64,000 nt of DNA from Fasciola hepatica (lineage: Eukaryota; Platyhelminthes; Trematoda; Plagiorchiida; Fasciolidae): NCBI GenBank assembly GCA_948099385.1, contig CANUEZ040000105.1, positions 4,087,001 through 4,151,000 on the forward strand. Direction: 5' to 3'. Position 1 is the first letter of the stretch, and each line of letters opens with the position of its first letter. Below the pieces are notes generated by a model. The model saw only the letters and a list, made by a program, of their open reading frames with translations. It was not told the origin of the DNA and did not search any database. Of the stretch, positions 11,044 to 22,700 are shown piece by piece. The position numbers and the translations under genes are program-made.

Positions 11044-13418
11044 ATGAGGAATGGTCTACTGGGTATACGTGTTATCGGCTCCTCCGTCTTCACTCTCGAG
11101 GAGACTGGTGCTGCGTACTTCGTGGATAAGCGTTCCGCTGGCGGTCTCCAACTTTACAGTTCTTATCATTTCGTCACAGCTTTCGACGGTTTCCATAACC
11201 ACACCCAAAGGCCAGGTGCTAAAAAGCCCAAGTTCGTCTTCGATCAGCACTACATACCCAACCTTAAATGGTCTTATTTGATCAGCCACTTCTATCGAGC
11301 TTACAGGGCCGGTAGGTAATCCCGCATCCATCGCCTCCAAAAAACCTTGGCAAGATAGTTGGCCTGCTTCCATCCGCGGAGGTAGCCCCCACGAAGGTTG
11401 ATCGGTCCTTGGAAACCGTCGTTTGACCTAAGCGTCAATGGGTCGTTCAGGGTGAGAGCCGGATGGGTGAGGTCGCCGTTGGTTGCTGGAACCAGGGGGC
11501 TGCCGTTCAGAAATCTTTCGACCATGATCACCACGGTGCTCAACGTTTCTTCGTCAGGCGGCTGTTGCTCAGTGATCGACAGCGTTATTTGCCTGGTGGA
11601 CGGGATCAGGCCTTCCCATACGCCACCGCAATGACTGGCCTGCTTGGGGGTTGAATTGCCTTCGTATGTCATAGGCCACGGTTCGACTATTCAGTTCGTC
11701 CCTGTTCATGTTTTTGTGCTAACGACGCAGTTCCCGGTGTGCTCCCACGAAGTTTGACCCCTTATCCGAGTATGTATCGGCCGATACGCCTCTTCGGTTG
11801 ATAAATCTCTGCAAGGCCCGTAGGAAAGAATAGGTTGTCATCGAATGTGCAACTTCTAAGTGTACCGGGCGTGGCTTCACGCGCGTCATGTTATCCCAGT
11901 ATGGTTTTTCTAACCTCTTCCCACAGTTGATGCACAAGGGTCCGAAATAGTCCAACCCGGGGTCGCTGAACGGCCACCAGCCCGGAGTCACTCTGCATTC
12001 TGGTAGTGGGGCCATGTGTTGTTCGCCCGCTTCGGCATTGCGTCTTCTACGATGTACAAGACGTCGGATTACGCGTTTTACAGCCGCTCTTCTCAGCAGC
12101 CAAGGGGGCTTTCGAATGACACTCGTCACTTGAATTTCCCCGGCATGTCCCTCCACGGCGTGGATGTGTTGGATCGTTAGCTCTATCGAAGTTTGTAGAG
12201 CCGGCAGCAATGTAGGGTATTTCGTGTCAAAGCTCAGATGGGATTTGGTTAGCCTACCTTCTACCCGTTGCAGTCCACTAACAAGTTTGGGGTTTGATTC
12301 CTTCAAGTCGCCTATCGGGGATGATATTCCTCTGTCAATTGGTCCCACTTCTTCAGAGGTCTCGAATTCTCGGGTGAAAGCCTCCCATTGTATCATTTTG
12401 AAGGTATCGTGTTCTGCGGCTCGTAGTTCATTGAGGCTTATTGGACCCACTCGTATGCCGCCGGAGGGGCGGATCCCTTTCATGACTAGCAAATGTCTCC
12501 TGAACCCGGCCAACCAAGCTAGTTGACAAAGTTTCTTCATCCAGGGGGAGAACCTGACCAATTGTGACAAGTTGAATGTCGCTTCGACGGCTGTCATCGT
12601 CATCACTACCCCCTTGATCTTCAGCTCCAATTAAGGAGGGTGTTTTAGTTCGTACACGGGCCAGTCCTGTTTAGGTATTTGTAGAAATTTCGGTCCTCCC
12701 GACCACCTTTCGGGTTGCCGGAAGTTGGTCGCGCCTCAGGAGCATAGATCGACTGGGTTACCCCCAAACCTGACATGCTTTCACTGTTTCACGGCCGATT
12801 CGTCGTGGGTGATCGTGAGTCGGTTGGCAACGAAAGTACTAAACCGACCCCTGAAGCTGTTAGTGTAGTACGGTACTATCATCGAGTCCATCCAAAAACT
12901 AGCCGGCCAAATGTAGAAGTCGAAACATCTTTTACCACTTGTACGGAACCGACTGCCAACACGGCTGAGCTGAGTTCAAGGCGCGGGATCGAAACCAACT
13001 TCAGTGGGGCAACGTGGGCTTTGACGAACCGGATCGTCGTAGTATATTGTCCATCTCCCGTGCACCATTGTCCGTACACCACCACTCCGCAACCGACCTT
13101 GGATGCTTCAAAAAAGGCACATGGCTCTCCCGTCCTTGTCGCATGACCAGAAGGCAAACATTGTGGAATCCTTTGTCTCCTAGTTTCTCTAAGGTGTCCA
13201 AAAATTCTTCCAAGTCCAGCCGATCTTTCTTGGTCCAGTGGCTGGTCTCAATCGACTTTCTTGCGGCAGAGCCGCTGCAGCAGGATCTTTCCGAATAACA
13301 GCCAAGGAGAGACGAAACCGAGCGGATCGAACAAACGAGAGACAGCAGATAGTATGCCACGACGGGTTACCGGCAGCTCGGGAAACTTTTAGCTCGAAAA
13401 CAAAGTCGTCTGCCTCCG
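11044..13418 (-). pseudogene. BEL/Pao pol fragment A (end of RT, RNase H, integrase), decayed
   Basis: Homologous to the B copy at 14,501-16,860. On the minus strand it begins inside the reverse transcriptase/A17 region (EADDFVFEL near 13,390-13,417), then shows an RNase H-like segment (about 12,879-13,157, FFEASKVGCGVVVYG), then an integrase (12,630-11,719) with GLDYFGP and YSDKGSNFVGA. The C-terminal DUF5641-like domain (11,672-11,056) is shifted in frame. Several stops and frameshifts occur. The zinc-binding CVQC pair seen in copy B is lost here (LVHR). The 5' two thirds of the element is missing; the break abuts the LTR at 13,419. Confidence 0.85.
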
Positions 13419-13797
13419 TGTTACGAACGTTTGAGCAATGCGTAGCCAAATTCGCAACGGATCCCGAAATCAGAAGGCGGTTATCCGTGATAATTCTACG
13501 ATACTAGATTATTAAAATAAACAATGACATAAACAATATACAAACCTCAATAATACGATCACAAAGACTCAACAACGAGAAACCGAATAGCAGCTTGTGA
13601 GCAGACAGCACGTGCGTCACGCAGGTCCTGAGCAAGGATGTGCCAAAATAGCGCTCTGGGCGCGAACAAACAACAATTGGTCCAGAAAAACAACCAGTTC
13701 GTAAAGACAAGTCAATAGTGTATGGAAATGAGTGATGTTGGGAAAAAACACTGAATCGCGAGGGAAAAAGGGGGATTTTCCACGACCGGCTGTTACA
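13419..13797 (-). repeat. BEL/Pao LTR, middle and diverged
   Basis: 379 bp, starting TGTTACGAACG and ending GCTGTTACA on the plus strand. It aligns with the other LTRs throughout but carries many substitutions and small indels. It is the natural 3' LTR of copy B, with a polypurine-like tract following at 13,798. On its other side it joins the truncated pol of fragment A directly. Confidence 0.8.
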
Positions 13798-14500
13798 CCG
13801 CCCACCAAAATCCTCCTGGATCTTTAGCAAAGTCAAAGGTTTGGTATAAAGGTACTGATTCCTCCTACCTGCCTAGGCCCTGCTGTCAGTGCGCGCGTCT
13901 AATGCTCGTCGTCGACGTTCTACTACTGGTCGCACCTAACCCATTGGCTACATAGACGTGAGGCTAGTCTACATCTTCCACAAGACCAAATGACCGATGG
14001 CGGGCGTGAATGGTCACATAGACGTTGTCCTCGTAAGGGGCCGTCCGGTCCTGGATGTATGTGCTTGAGTGTGTGTGTGTGTGTGCGTGTGTGTGTGTGT
14101 GCCGGGGTTACAATGAAATCACAGGTATGACTACACATCAAAGGAGGACTTTTTGCAATGTCAACAAAAGACCGCGTGGCAAGAAAACGAGTAAATGTAG
14201 CATGTATGTGTGACCTGAGCTCCGCTACTTCCACATGTGCAAGGGGCATTCGGTAGCGTCAACAAAAGGCAAACAAAGAACACTGTCACATGTATGATGG
14301 GTTTACGGGATGTAGAGTGCGTCGTGCATGCGTGTATGTATCGGGATGTATAATGGAATCGCACTCATCACCACATATCGGAAAGAGCCTTCAGTAATGT
14401 CAACGAAAGGACCGCGAGCACCTTAACGTGTTTGACGGAGATTGTGTGGTATATATGGTGTTTCTTTATTCACCTCGATTACTGGTGTGAAAAAGCTTTA
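13798..14500 (-). other. 3' untranslated region of BEL copy B, with GT microsatellite and degenerate tandem repeats
   Basis: A GT-rich run lies at about 14,068-14,102. Two units about 243 bp apart (starting near 14,103 and 14,346) share an irregular match, each ending in a motif like aatgtcaac-aaaggaccgcg. No coding sequence was seen. Repeats of this kind in long 3' regions are common in LTR elements. Confidence 0.5.
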
Positions 14501-15927
14501 CTAGGCCTCAGGGTTATCAGCTTCTCCGTCTTCGCTCTCGAGTAGGTTAATACTGCGTATGTCACGAATGAGCACTCCGTTAGCTGTCTTCACCTTCACC
14601 GTTCTTATCATTTCGTCAGTGCTTTTGATGGTTTCCGTAACTACTCCCGAAGACCAAGCGCTGAAATGTGCGCGTTCGTCGGCGATCATAACCACGTCCC
14701 CAACTTTGAATGGTCTTGTTTTGGCCAGCCACTTCTGTCGAGTCTGCAAAGCCGGTAGGTACTCCCGTAGCCATCGTCTCCAGAAAACCTTGGCCAGATA
14801 GTTCGCTTGCTTCCACCCATGGAGGTAGCTCCCACGAAGGTTTACCGGCCCTTGGAAACCCTCGTTCGACCTTAACGTCAATAAGTCGTTCGGGGTGAGC
14901 GCCAGGTGGGTGGGGTCGCCGTTTAATACAGGAACCAGGGGGCGGTTGTTCAGGATTCGCTCCACCTCAGTCATGACGGTGTTCAGCGTCTCGTCGTCGG
15001 GCGGCTGCTGCTCCATGATTGACGGCAATATCCGTCTGGCGGACCGGATCATGCGTTCCCATATGCCGCCTCGGTGACTGGCCTGCGGGGGTTGAAATGC
15101 CATCGTATGCCGTAGGCCACGGTTCGATTCTGCAGTTCGTCCCTGTTTATGTTCTTGTGCCAACGCTGCAATTCCCGTTGAGCGCCCACAAAGTTCGATC
15201 CATTATCTGAGTATATATCGGCCGGTACGCCTCTTCGGTTGATAAATCTTTGCAAGGCCCGTAGAAACGAATCGGTCGTCATCGAATGTGCGACTTCTAG
15301 GTGTACCGCACGTGATTTCATGCACGTCATGATACATCCGTATCGCTTTTCTAATCTTTTCCCGCACTTGATCCACAAGGGCCCGAAATAGTCCAACCCG
15401 GTGTCACTGAACGGCCACCAGCCCGTAGTCACCCTGCATTCTGGTAGTGGGGCCATGAGTTGTTTGCCTGCTGTGGCATTGCGTCTCCTGCATTGCACAC
15501 ACCGTCGGATTACGCGTTTTACAGTCTCTCGTCCTCTCAACAACGAAAGACGCTTTCGGATGACGCTCGTCACGTGACTTTCCCCGGCATGTCCCTCCAC
15601 GGCGTGGACGTGTTGAATCATTAGCTCAACTACAGGTTGTCTCGCAGGCAGCAGTATAGGATACTTTGTGTCGAAGTTCAGGTGGGCGTTGGTCAGCCTA
15701 CCATCCACCCGCAGCAGTCCGTTGATGAGTTTGGGGTTTAAACGCTTCAGCTCGCCTCTTGGAGATGGCATGTCCTCATTGGTCGGCCCCACTTCTTCCG
15801 CCCTCTTGAGTTCTTGGGCGAAAGCCTCGCGTTGTATCATTCTGAAAATATCATACTCTGCCGCTTGTAGCTCATCGGGACCTATCGGGCCGACCGGTAT
15901 CCGACCTGAGGGCCGTAGCCCTTTCAT
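14501..15927 (-). pseudogene. BEL/Pao integrase with C-terminal DUF5641-like domain (copy B)
   Basis: On the minus strand: a zinc-binding region with HAVEGH and CVQC (H2C2 pattern), then the integrase core with catalytic Asp in GLDYFGP and YSDNGSNFVGA. A frameshift near 15,100 follows, after which the catalytic Glu (GGIWER) and the C-terminal domain (PFKVGDVVMI) continue in another frame to the stop at 14,501. Product of the same pol frame as the reverse transcriptase upstream, which reaches here through a TAA at 16,012. Integrase would join element cDNA to the host chromosome; this copy is broken. Confidence 0.88.
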
Positions 15928-16011
15928 GACTAGTAAATTTCTCTTGAACCTGGTTAACCAAACTAGCGAACGAAGCGTCTTCAGCCAGGAAGAAAACCTG
16001 ACCAGCCGCGA

Positions 16012-16674
16012 TTAAATGGACGACGCTTCGACGACGTTGGTTGCTATCACTACGCCTTTGATCTCCAGTTCCAATTCCGTAGGGGTTTTTAATTCGAACA
16101 CGGGCCAGTCCTGTTTGGGCAATTGCAGGAAGTTTGGCCCTCTCGTCCACGTGTCCAGTTGCCTGAAGTTGTTCGCACCTCGAGAGCACAGGTCGGCCGG
16201 ATTATCGCCAGACCTGACATGACTCCACTGGTGCGTGGCTGATTCATCGTGGATAATCGTGAGCCGGTTAGCAACGGAAGTACTAAACCGGCTCCGTACG
16301 TTGTTAATGTAGTAAAGTACTATCGTTGAATCCGTCCAGAAGCTCCCTGACCAAATATAGAGATCGAAACATCTCTTCACAGCTTGCACCACCCTGACTG
16401 CCAACACGGCTGCGCTGAGTTCAAGGCGTGGGATTGAGACCGACTTCAGTGGGGCAACGCGGGCTTTGGCGAACAGGATCCTCGTGGTATATTGTCCATC
16501 TCCTGCGCACCATCGTCCGTACACCACAGCTCCATAACCGACTTCGGATGCATCGGAAAAGGCATGTAGTTCTCCAGTCCGTGTCGTATGGCCAGGGGTC
16601 AAACATCGTAGGATTCTTATGTCCCCTAATTTCTTCAAGGTGTTCAGAAATTCTTCCCAGTCCAGCCGGTCCCC
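16012..16674 (-). pseudogene. BEL/Pao RNase H region (copy B)
   Basis: Continues the reverse transcriptase frame after the TAA at 16,675-16,677 and ends at another TAA at 16,012-16,014. It contains FSDASEVGYGAVVYG and FWTDSTIVLYYI, the pattern of the RNase H-like domain that follows the RT in Pao-type elements, then an Arg/Asp-rich segment leading to integrase. Both stops are single nonsense changes in an otherwise continuous frame. Confidence 0.8.
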
Positions 16675-18440
16675 TTAGTCCAGTGCCTGGTCCCAATCAA
16701 CCTTCTTACGGCACAGCCGCTGCAGCAAGATCTTTCCGGGTAGCAGCCACGGTGAGACGAAACCGAGCGGGTCAAACAAACTTGAGACGGCAGGTAGTAT
16801 GCCACGACGGGTTATTGGCAGCTCGGGAACGTTCAGTTCGAAAACAAAATCGTCCGTTTCCGCGTCCCATTGTATCCCTAAAGTGCGCTCGGTAGGAAGT
16901 GGAGAGCCGTCCAAATCTCTTACCCTTTCGGCCTTTTTGTGATACGGGATGACCTTCAGCACTTCTGAAGCGTTCGACATCCATTTAGTTAGATGGAGGC
17001 CGCCCTCTTCCAGCAATCTCGTCAGACCCCTGAACTGCTCTAGAGCTGATTCCACATCATCGAATGACCCAAGGTAGTCGTCGACGTAGAAGTTCCTGCT
17101 GACGCTTTCTACCACCGTCCGATGTACTAGATCGCCATGTTTGTTCGCTGATTCTCGGAGGGCGTAGTTTGCACAAAATGGTGACGATATGGCTCCGAAG
17201 GGGTGGACGGTCATCCTATAATTCACCACTGCGTTGTCCCGGTCGCTCCCTTCCCACCACAGGAAACGCAAAGCATCTCGTTCTCCTACCGGAATCTTCA
17301 CCTGATGGAAAATTTCCCTAATGTCAGCAGACAAAGCCACTTTACCCACTCTGAAACGGCACAGAACATCGATCAGTGGTGTGGTCCAGTCAGGCCCCTG
17401 TAGTAGGCGATCGTTTAACGACTTGCCCTGGAACTTGGCTGCACAGTCGAAAACCACCCGCAGTTTATTGGGTTTCTTGGGGTTGATAACCGGATGGTGA
17501 GGCAGATACCAGATACCCCTTTTGCTGTCGGTGTTAACAGGCACCTTTTCAACGTAACCGAGGGCCTCGTTTCGCTTCATCAAATCCGCGTATCGTTCCC
17601 ACAGATTCTGGTCTCGAATGAAGCGTTCTTTTAGTCGTAGTAATCGTTGGAGAACATAATTTCTGTTGTCAGTCCACGGGTCGACCGGTGTGCGCCATGG
17701 GAGGGGAACCTCGAGCTGTTTTTTGAGGCCTCTAGAGCCTTGCCGCACCGTTTGTAGAGCGAAGTGATCCTCTTGAGACAACGTCGGTCTTTCGTCTCCA
17801 ATGTCATGAAACTCCTTTTCATACAGCCGTTGCAGATGATACTCTATGCGGTCCGTTTCGGCGGATAAGTAATTCACGGAACCGCGTACCCCTACTGGAC
17901 CGTATAACATCCATCCCAGAGCCGTGCGTACGGCATAAGGTGCCTGGCGGTCGCCCACTCTCTGGTCAAGCACCCAATGCGCCTCTGGCACGTCGCATCC
18001 GATGAGGAGATCCACCTCATCATCTTCCCAGTCTACGACGGTTACATCCTGCAGGTGGGGCCACCGAGTCAAGATTGCGTTCACCGACCTTGGTGCTCGC
18101 ATGGGGAGATCCGCTAACGTGAATGCCTCCGTTGGTTCAATTTCCTCGTTAGTGTCTAGAGAGATGAGTTGCAGCCTTAATCTACCGGCAGTCATTACCT
18201 GTGTTCCGCACACCGTGCTCACTGCTAACGACGTCGCACCTTTAGCCAGTTGGTGTTTGTCGGCAAACCGCTCGTTCACTGGGGTAGTGTCCGATCCACT
18301 GTCAACGAAAGCCAACGCTTTGGCTACCCCGGTTGTGGTCATCACTGCCGCGGAAACTACTCCTAAACGTGCTGGTTTACCGCAGACCGCGATGTTGAAC
18401 AAATCACAATAGGCTTGGTGTTCGTCTCTGGTGTAGTTTT
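16675..18440 (-). pseudogene. BEL/Pao protease and reverse transcriptase (copy B)
   Basis: A long open stretch. Near its start is the aspartic protease (DUF1758 type) with the active-site DSG in AFVDSGSDTT. The reverse transcriptase follows, with ADIREIFHQVKI, the PFGAISSPFCA box and catalytic YVDD, then the A17-like region (TDDFVFELNVPELP) up to a TAA at 16,675. It overlaps the gag zinc-knuckle frame because a frameshift near 18,440 separates gag from protease; in BEL/Pao elements gag and pol normally form one frame. Confidence 0.9.
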
Positions 18441-19682
18441 TCTCGCCTGGTGTAACAACCGATGGTGTCTGCCGGCGCAACCCTGGCGACCACATATTGC
18501 CCTTGTTCGACAAGCTGCCGCCCGGTGCTTGGTGTTGAGGCATATAAGGCACGCTCCTGTCGCCCTTGCCGTCCCCCAACATTCGTCTATCGTGGCGTTG
18601 ATGAACTTGGGGCATCCTAGAAGCCCATGGCTATCGTCACTGGACCTGCCACTTAGATGCGCCAGAGCCTCGCGTGAAATGGCATGTGCTTTGGTCCAAG
18701 GCCGATATTTCGGGTATTTCGGAGCAGCGGTTTGAGCCTGGCCAGTAATAGATTTGTTTGCTCGGTTACTGTTTCGGATGAGTCGACACATCTACGGCTG
18801 GCTATCTTAGTTCGCCTGTCCAAGCATTCGGTCAAGTCTTCAAAGTTAGCCTCATGGTCGCCTCGGCTTATACGTTCCGCCTCTTCAGTCCACCGATCTT
18901 GTAGTTCGGGAGACAGACTACGCCCTCCAGGGTGTGCATTGCATCGAGGTCAGCCCTGCAACCTAAATGACGGGGGACTATCGAACAGTTCTGCGCTTTG
19001 ATCACTGGGTCGACCATTGTGTAGACGTTCCTATTGGTTCCTTTGGCCTCTACCATCACGCCCTCTATTGGATTACGGGCTACCTTGACCTGATGGCCGA
19101 ACCTTCCTTGCTCGTGTGTAGCCCTGTTTCGGGTCGAGCAAGGTGCACCCATCAATAGCTTCCCTTGCTCGGCCTCGACAGCAATGGGTCAGGTAGGGAA
19201 TCCTTTGCCCGGGGTCGGTTATATTGTTTTCGACGAAAGTTACGAACTGCCTGACGAACTTGCAGTAATGTTCGGATTGTCCGTCAAAAACTGTCAGTTC
19301 TACTCTCGGCAGATCGATCGTTGGTGACGTTGATGTTTTATATTCCACGACCGGCGCAGAGGCTCCTATTTTGATTTGTCCTGATCTGTCAAATAGGCCC
19401 TAGTCGTCGGTCTTCTGCTCACGCTTTTTCTGTACACTCTTCTCTTCGGTTTCCTGGGCATGTTGCCGAGCCGATAACAGTCGTTGTTCTGCCTAATATC
19501 CTTAGCCTAAATAGATCGGCACTTTTGCAATCCATATCACCCTTTGTAATACATGAGCTCGTACTGGCAGGACCAGGTGACCTAGCATTAACTAAAGAAT
19601 CAAAAATACCCACAATCTCCCCAGTGACTTGTCGTATTACTTCCTGTCCAGATTCCAATTGCTTCGATCCTTTTCTTGGCAT
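18441..19682 (-). pseudogene. BEL/Pao gag (copy B), frameshifted
   Basis: Starts at ATG 19,682, only 39 nt after the LTR. The middle (about 19,073-19,348) matches the DUF1759 gag region (LPRVELTVFDGQ followed by FVRQFVTFVENN). The C-terminal part (18,791-18,441) has the knuckle arrangement seen in Pao gags: CLICLNTKH, then CRTRAICG and GCAGRHHRLLH. The segments lie in different frames, so at least two shifts have occurred. Gag would form the particle that packages element RNA. Confidence 0.8.
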
Positions 19683-19721
19683 GTTTCATATTTTCTCGTT
19701 CCAAGTCGATCAACTGAGTAT

Positions 19722-20093
19722 TGTAAGACACGTTTGAGCAATGCGTAGCCAAATTCGCAACGGGTCTCGAAACCAGAAGACGATTATCCGTGAAATTCTA
19801 CGATACTACATTATTGAATGAACTATGATACGAAACAGATACAAACCTCAATTATGCGATCAAAAGGACTCAAAAACGGGGACCAAATTGCAGCGTGCGA
19901 GAGAGGAGCACGTGCGCACGCAGATCCAGAACAATGATATGATAAAGCAGCGCGATGGACGCGAACAAACAAACGTTGGTTCATAAAAACAAGCAGTGCA
20001 TGAAACAAGTCAATAGTGTAAATAGGTGAGTGATGTTAAGGAAAACATGGAACTGCAGTGTATTAGGGGGATTTTCCACGGCCGGCTGTTACA
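19722..20093 (-). repeat. BEL/Pao LTR, outer right (5' LTR of copy B)
   Basis: 372 bp, plus strand TGTAAGACA...GGCTGTTACA. The first about 50 and last about 28 bases carry variants shared with the middle LTR (tttgagc, caacgg, ccacg, ggctg), while the intervening roughly 290 bases equal the LTRs at 48-419 and 9,745-10,116. Confidence 0.9.
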
Positions 20094-21185
20094 GTCCCCA
20101 AGCTCCTTCTTCGCACATGATATGAAGTTAGTGGGAGCCCCGAAGAGAGAGGAGCTGAGCAGAGATGTATTTGCCGTTATTGCCTGGGCACAGAAGTGGG
20201 ACTTACCTCTCAGCGCTAGGAAGAGCCACCTTTGTCAAGGCCAGCGACAAGCCTAACAGTTGCACGCGACCAAAGCCCACTTACTGTAGAGGCAGTGAAC
20301 AGGATGAAAGACCTTGGAATTTTGGTGACTTCTGATCTTAAGTGTGCAGCAGCTGTACAAAAGCACGCGGCAAGCTCTTCAGGTTAAGATCAGCTTTTTC
20401 GTGCAGACAACGTAGGGTCTTCATGCCAGTTTACATGTCTTTAGTTAGACTTCTTTTAGAAAACTGTGTTCAGGCATGGTCACCCTTCTACAAAAAGGAT
20501 GTCACCTGTTTGGAGGACGTACAATGTCTTGCAACTCGTGTGGTTGAGGGACAGAGGGGCAAGAAGTATGAGCAGAGACTCCCTAACCTCAGCCTTTTCC
20601 CTGTGGAAAGGAGGAGACCACGAGGAGATCTCATAGAGACATTCAGGATAATAAAAGGTTTTTCTGGGCTCAGACCGGCGAATTTATTCCATATGGTAAC
20701 AGACTCCAGAACAAGAGGTCATGGGAAGGGGCTGGCGAAAGTTCGATCTAGGCTGATAGCTAGATCTCACTTGTTTAGCAATGGGGTGTTTAACTGCTGG
20801 AATAGACTGCCGGAAGATGTAAAAGAACTGAGGACGGTCCAGGCGTTCAAGGGGGCCCTAGATCGTAAGTGGAATGAGATCGTTTCTGACAGTGAATTTT
20901 GAGCACTTTACTGGACAGAGGGATGTGATTTGTTTATCAGTTGAACGTTTCCATTTGCTACGTAAAGTCTTAAGGAAAGCTCACGATGCATAATTACTCT
21001 CGCAGTTGATGTGCGGTGAGTTTTTACGTTTCCCTTCTTATTTTAGCGGGACTCGAAGAAATAATCTGCGCAGTGGTGGGTGCCTACCTAGTGTTCACAC
21101 CATCGAAGGAACTCTGGATGCTCGATTGGCCGTGGCCATTACCTGTCCTGTGCAAAGTGAACTGAACTGAACTGAACTGAACTGA
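20094..21185 (+). pseudogene. CR1-like reverse transcriptase, 3' part of split copy N1, with (TGAAC)n tail
   Basis: Resumes the domain interrupted at 9,744. It has a degenerate catalytic motif (FAHDMKLVG), then the C-terminal RT region (20,342-20,902) with the LENCVQAWSPFYKKD and SHLFSNGVFNCWNRLP blocks, ending at the stop at 20,900-20,902. A 3' untranslated region leads to five or six copies of TGAAC at about 21,158-21,185, the element tail. Start changes and stops show it is dead. Confidence 0.78.
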
Positions 21186-22700
21186 CCCAGAATCATCCGT
21201 GCCCATATCTGCCAGCACTTACTGCAGCACTCCATGCTAAGCCCGGCGCAGCATGGATTCCTGAAAGATAGATCTTGCCTGACCAATCTCCTGTACTTCT
21301 TAGATGAAGTAACTCGACGACTGGACGAAGGTAAGCAAGTTGAGGTATGCTACCTCGACTTTAGCAAGGCGTTCGACTCTGGTAATCATCGTCTTTTGCT
21401 ACGCAAGATGGAGACTTTCAGTATAGACGGGCCAGTATATAGGTGGCTGGAGGACTTCCTCTCCCACAGGACGCTTTACGTCAAAGGGAGGGACAGGTGT
21501 TCCAGTTTGGTGAACGTTTGGTGTAACTCAGGGATCCGTCCTAGGCCCGGTCCTATTCTTGTTATTTATTAATGACCCAGCATCCACTCTTCAATCGCCC
21601 AGCTTTATTTTTGCGGATGATGTGAAGATTGTTGGATCTAGGGGTAGGGCGGACTTGGGCAGGAAAATGGGTACCGTTCTGAACTGGACTTACCTCTGAA
21701 CGCTCAAAAAAGCCATTTGTTGTCAAGGGCAACAGAGAGCCTAACTGTCGCTCATGATCAAGGGCTGTTCACCGTAGAGGCAGCCAGTAGGGTGAAAGAC
21801 CTGTGGACCATCATGAAAAGTGACTTCAAATGGTCGGAGCGGTGCAACGTTGCTGCGCATAAAGCTCGTGGGGAACTCTTTAGACTGCAGTCAGCTTTGT
21901 CTTGCCGGAAGCCGGAGGTATTCGTACCTATTTACATGGCTACAGTACGACCTCACTTAGAAGGTAGCGTGCAGGCTTGGTCACACTTCTACCAAAAGGA
22001 CGCCGCCTGCCTCGAGAAAGTCCAACTTCTCGCCACGCGAATGGTTGAAGGGCAGAGGGGTCAGACGTACGAGCAAAGACTCTGTTACCTGAATCTTTTC
22101 TCGTTGGAAAGGAGGAGACGTCGAGGGGATCTCATAGAAACGTTCAAGGTAATGAAGGGCTTTTCTGGCCTTAGACCAGATAGTCTATTCCAAGTGGCCG
22201 TAGACTCCAGAACAAGGGGACACGAAAAGAATTTGATGAAAGCCCGATCAAGGTTGATGGCTAGATCGCACTTCTTCAGCAACAGGGTTGTGAACAGTCG
22301 GAACGGTCTGCCTGGTGGAATGGTAGATCCGCAGACAGTCCAATCCTTCAAAGGTGCCCTTGATCGCAAGTGGTACGAGATCTTTCCTTGTAGTGAGCCT
22401 TGAGTATATCAACTAGATGGATGACGGGTAGCACTGTGGTCCTTCTGAAGTATGTTTTAGCAGACTTTTTCCCTCATTGCATACTGTTTCAGTGAACGCT
22501 CACGATGCATAATGTCTCTCGCAGTTGATGTGCGATGTGGTTTTCCGTTTCCCTCTCATTTTTAGCGGGGATTTGACGAAATACACTCGGCAGTGGTGGG
22601 TGCATAACTGGTGAGCAAACCATCGAAGGAATTCTGGACGCTCGATTGGCCGTGGCCATTACCTGTCCTGTGCAGACTGAACTGAACTGAACTGAACTGA
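21186..22700 (+). pseudogene. CR1-like reverse transcriptase copy N2, 5'-truncated, with (TGAAC)n tail
   Basis: Begins abruptly in the tail of N1. It has SPAQHGFLKDRSC, EVTRRLDEGKQVEVCYLDFSK, then a frameshift near 21,540. The catalytic FADDVKIVGS follows (about 21,612), then a further shift and the C-terminal region 21,717-22,403 (LEGSVQAWSHFYQKD, RSHFFSNRVVN). The 3' untranslated region resembles that of N1, especially the last about 50 bases before the TGAAC repeats at about 22,678-22,700. Same family as N1, not the same as the CR1 element at 4.3-9.1 kb. Confidence 0.8.

Larger units (their letters stand above)
9745..20093 (-). mobile_element. three-LTR composite BEL/Pao retrotransposon
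   Basis: From right to left on the minus strand: LTR (19,722-20,093), gag-pol B (19,682-14,501), 3' untranslated region, LTR (13,419-13,797), a pol fragment A joined directly to that LTR (13,418-11,044), its 3' untranslated region, and LTR (9,745-10,116). The outer flanks are gtcac (9,740-9,744) and gtccc (20,094-20,098), a near-perfect 5-bp target duplication of the size made by BEL/Pao elements, and the host CR1-like frame continues across. The internal join A/LTR looks like recombination between two related elements rather than a clean insertion, because no matching duplication flanks the middle LTR. Confidence 0.75.

Noticed and set aside
14068..14102. GT-repeat as part of a CRISPR-like or regulatory array
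   Set aside because: Simple microsatellite within a retrotransposon 3' region; there are no spaced repeats, and CRISPR is not expected in a eukaryote.
18002..18895. Plus-strand open frames overlapping BEL gag-pol
   Set aside because: Antisense shadows of the protease and gag-knuckle region; no domain in this direction.
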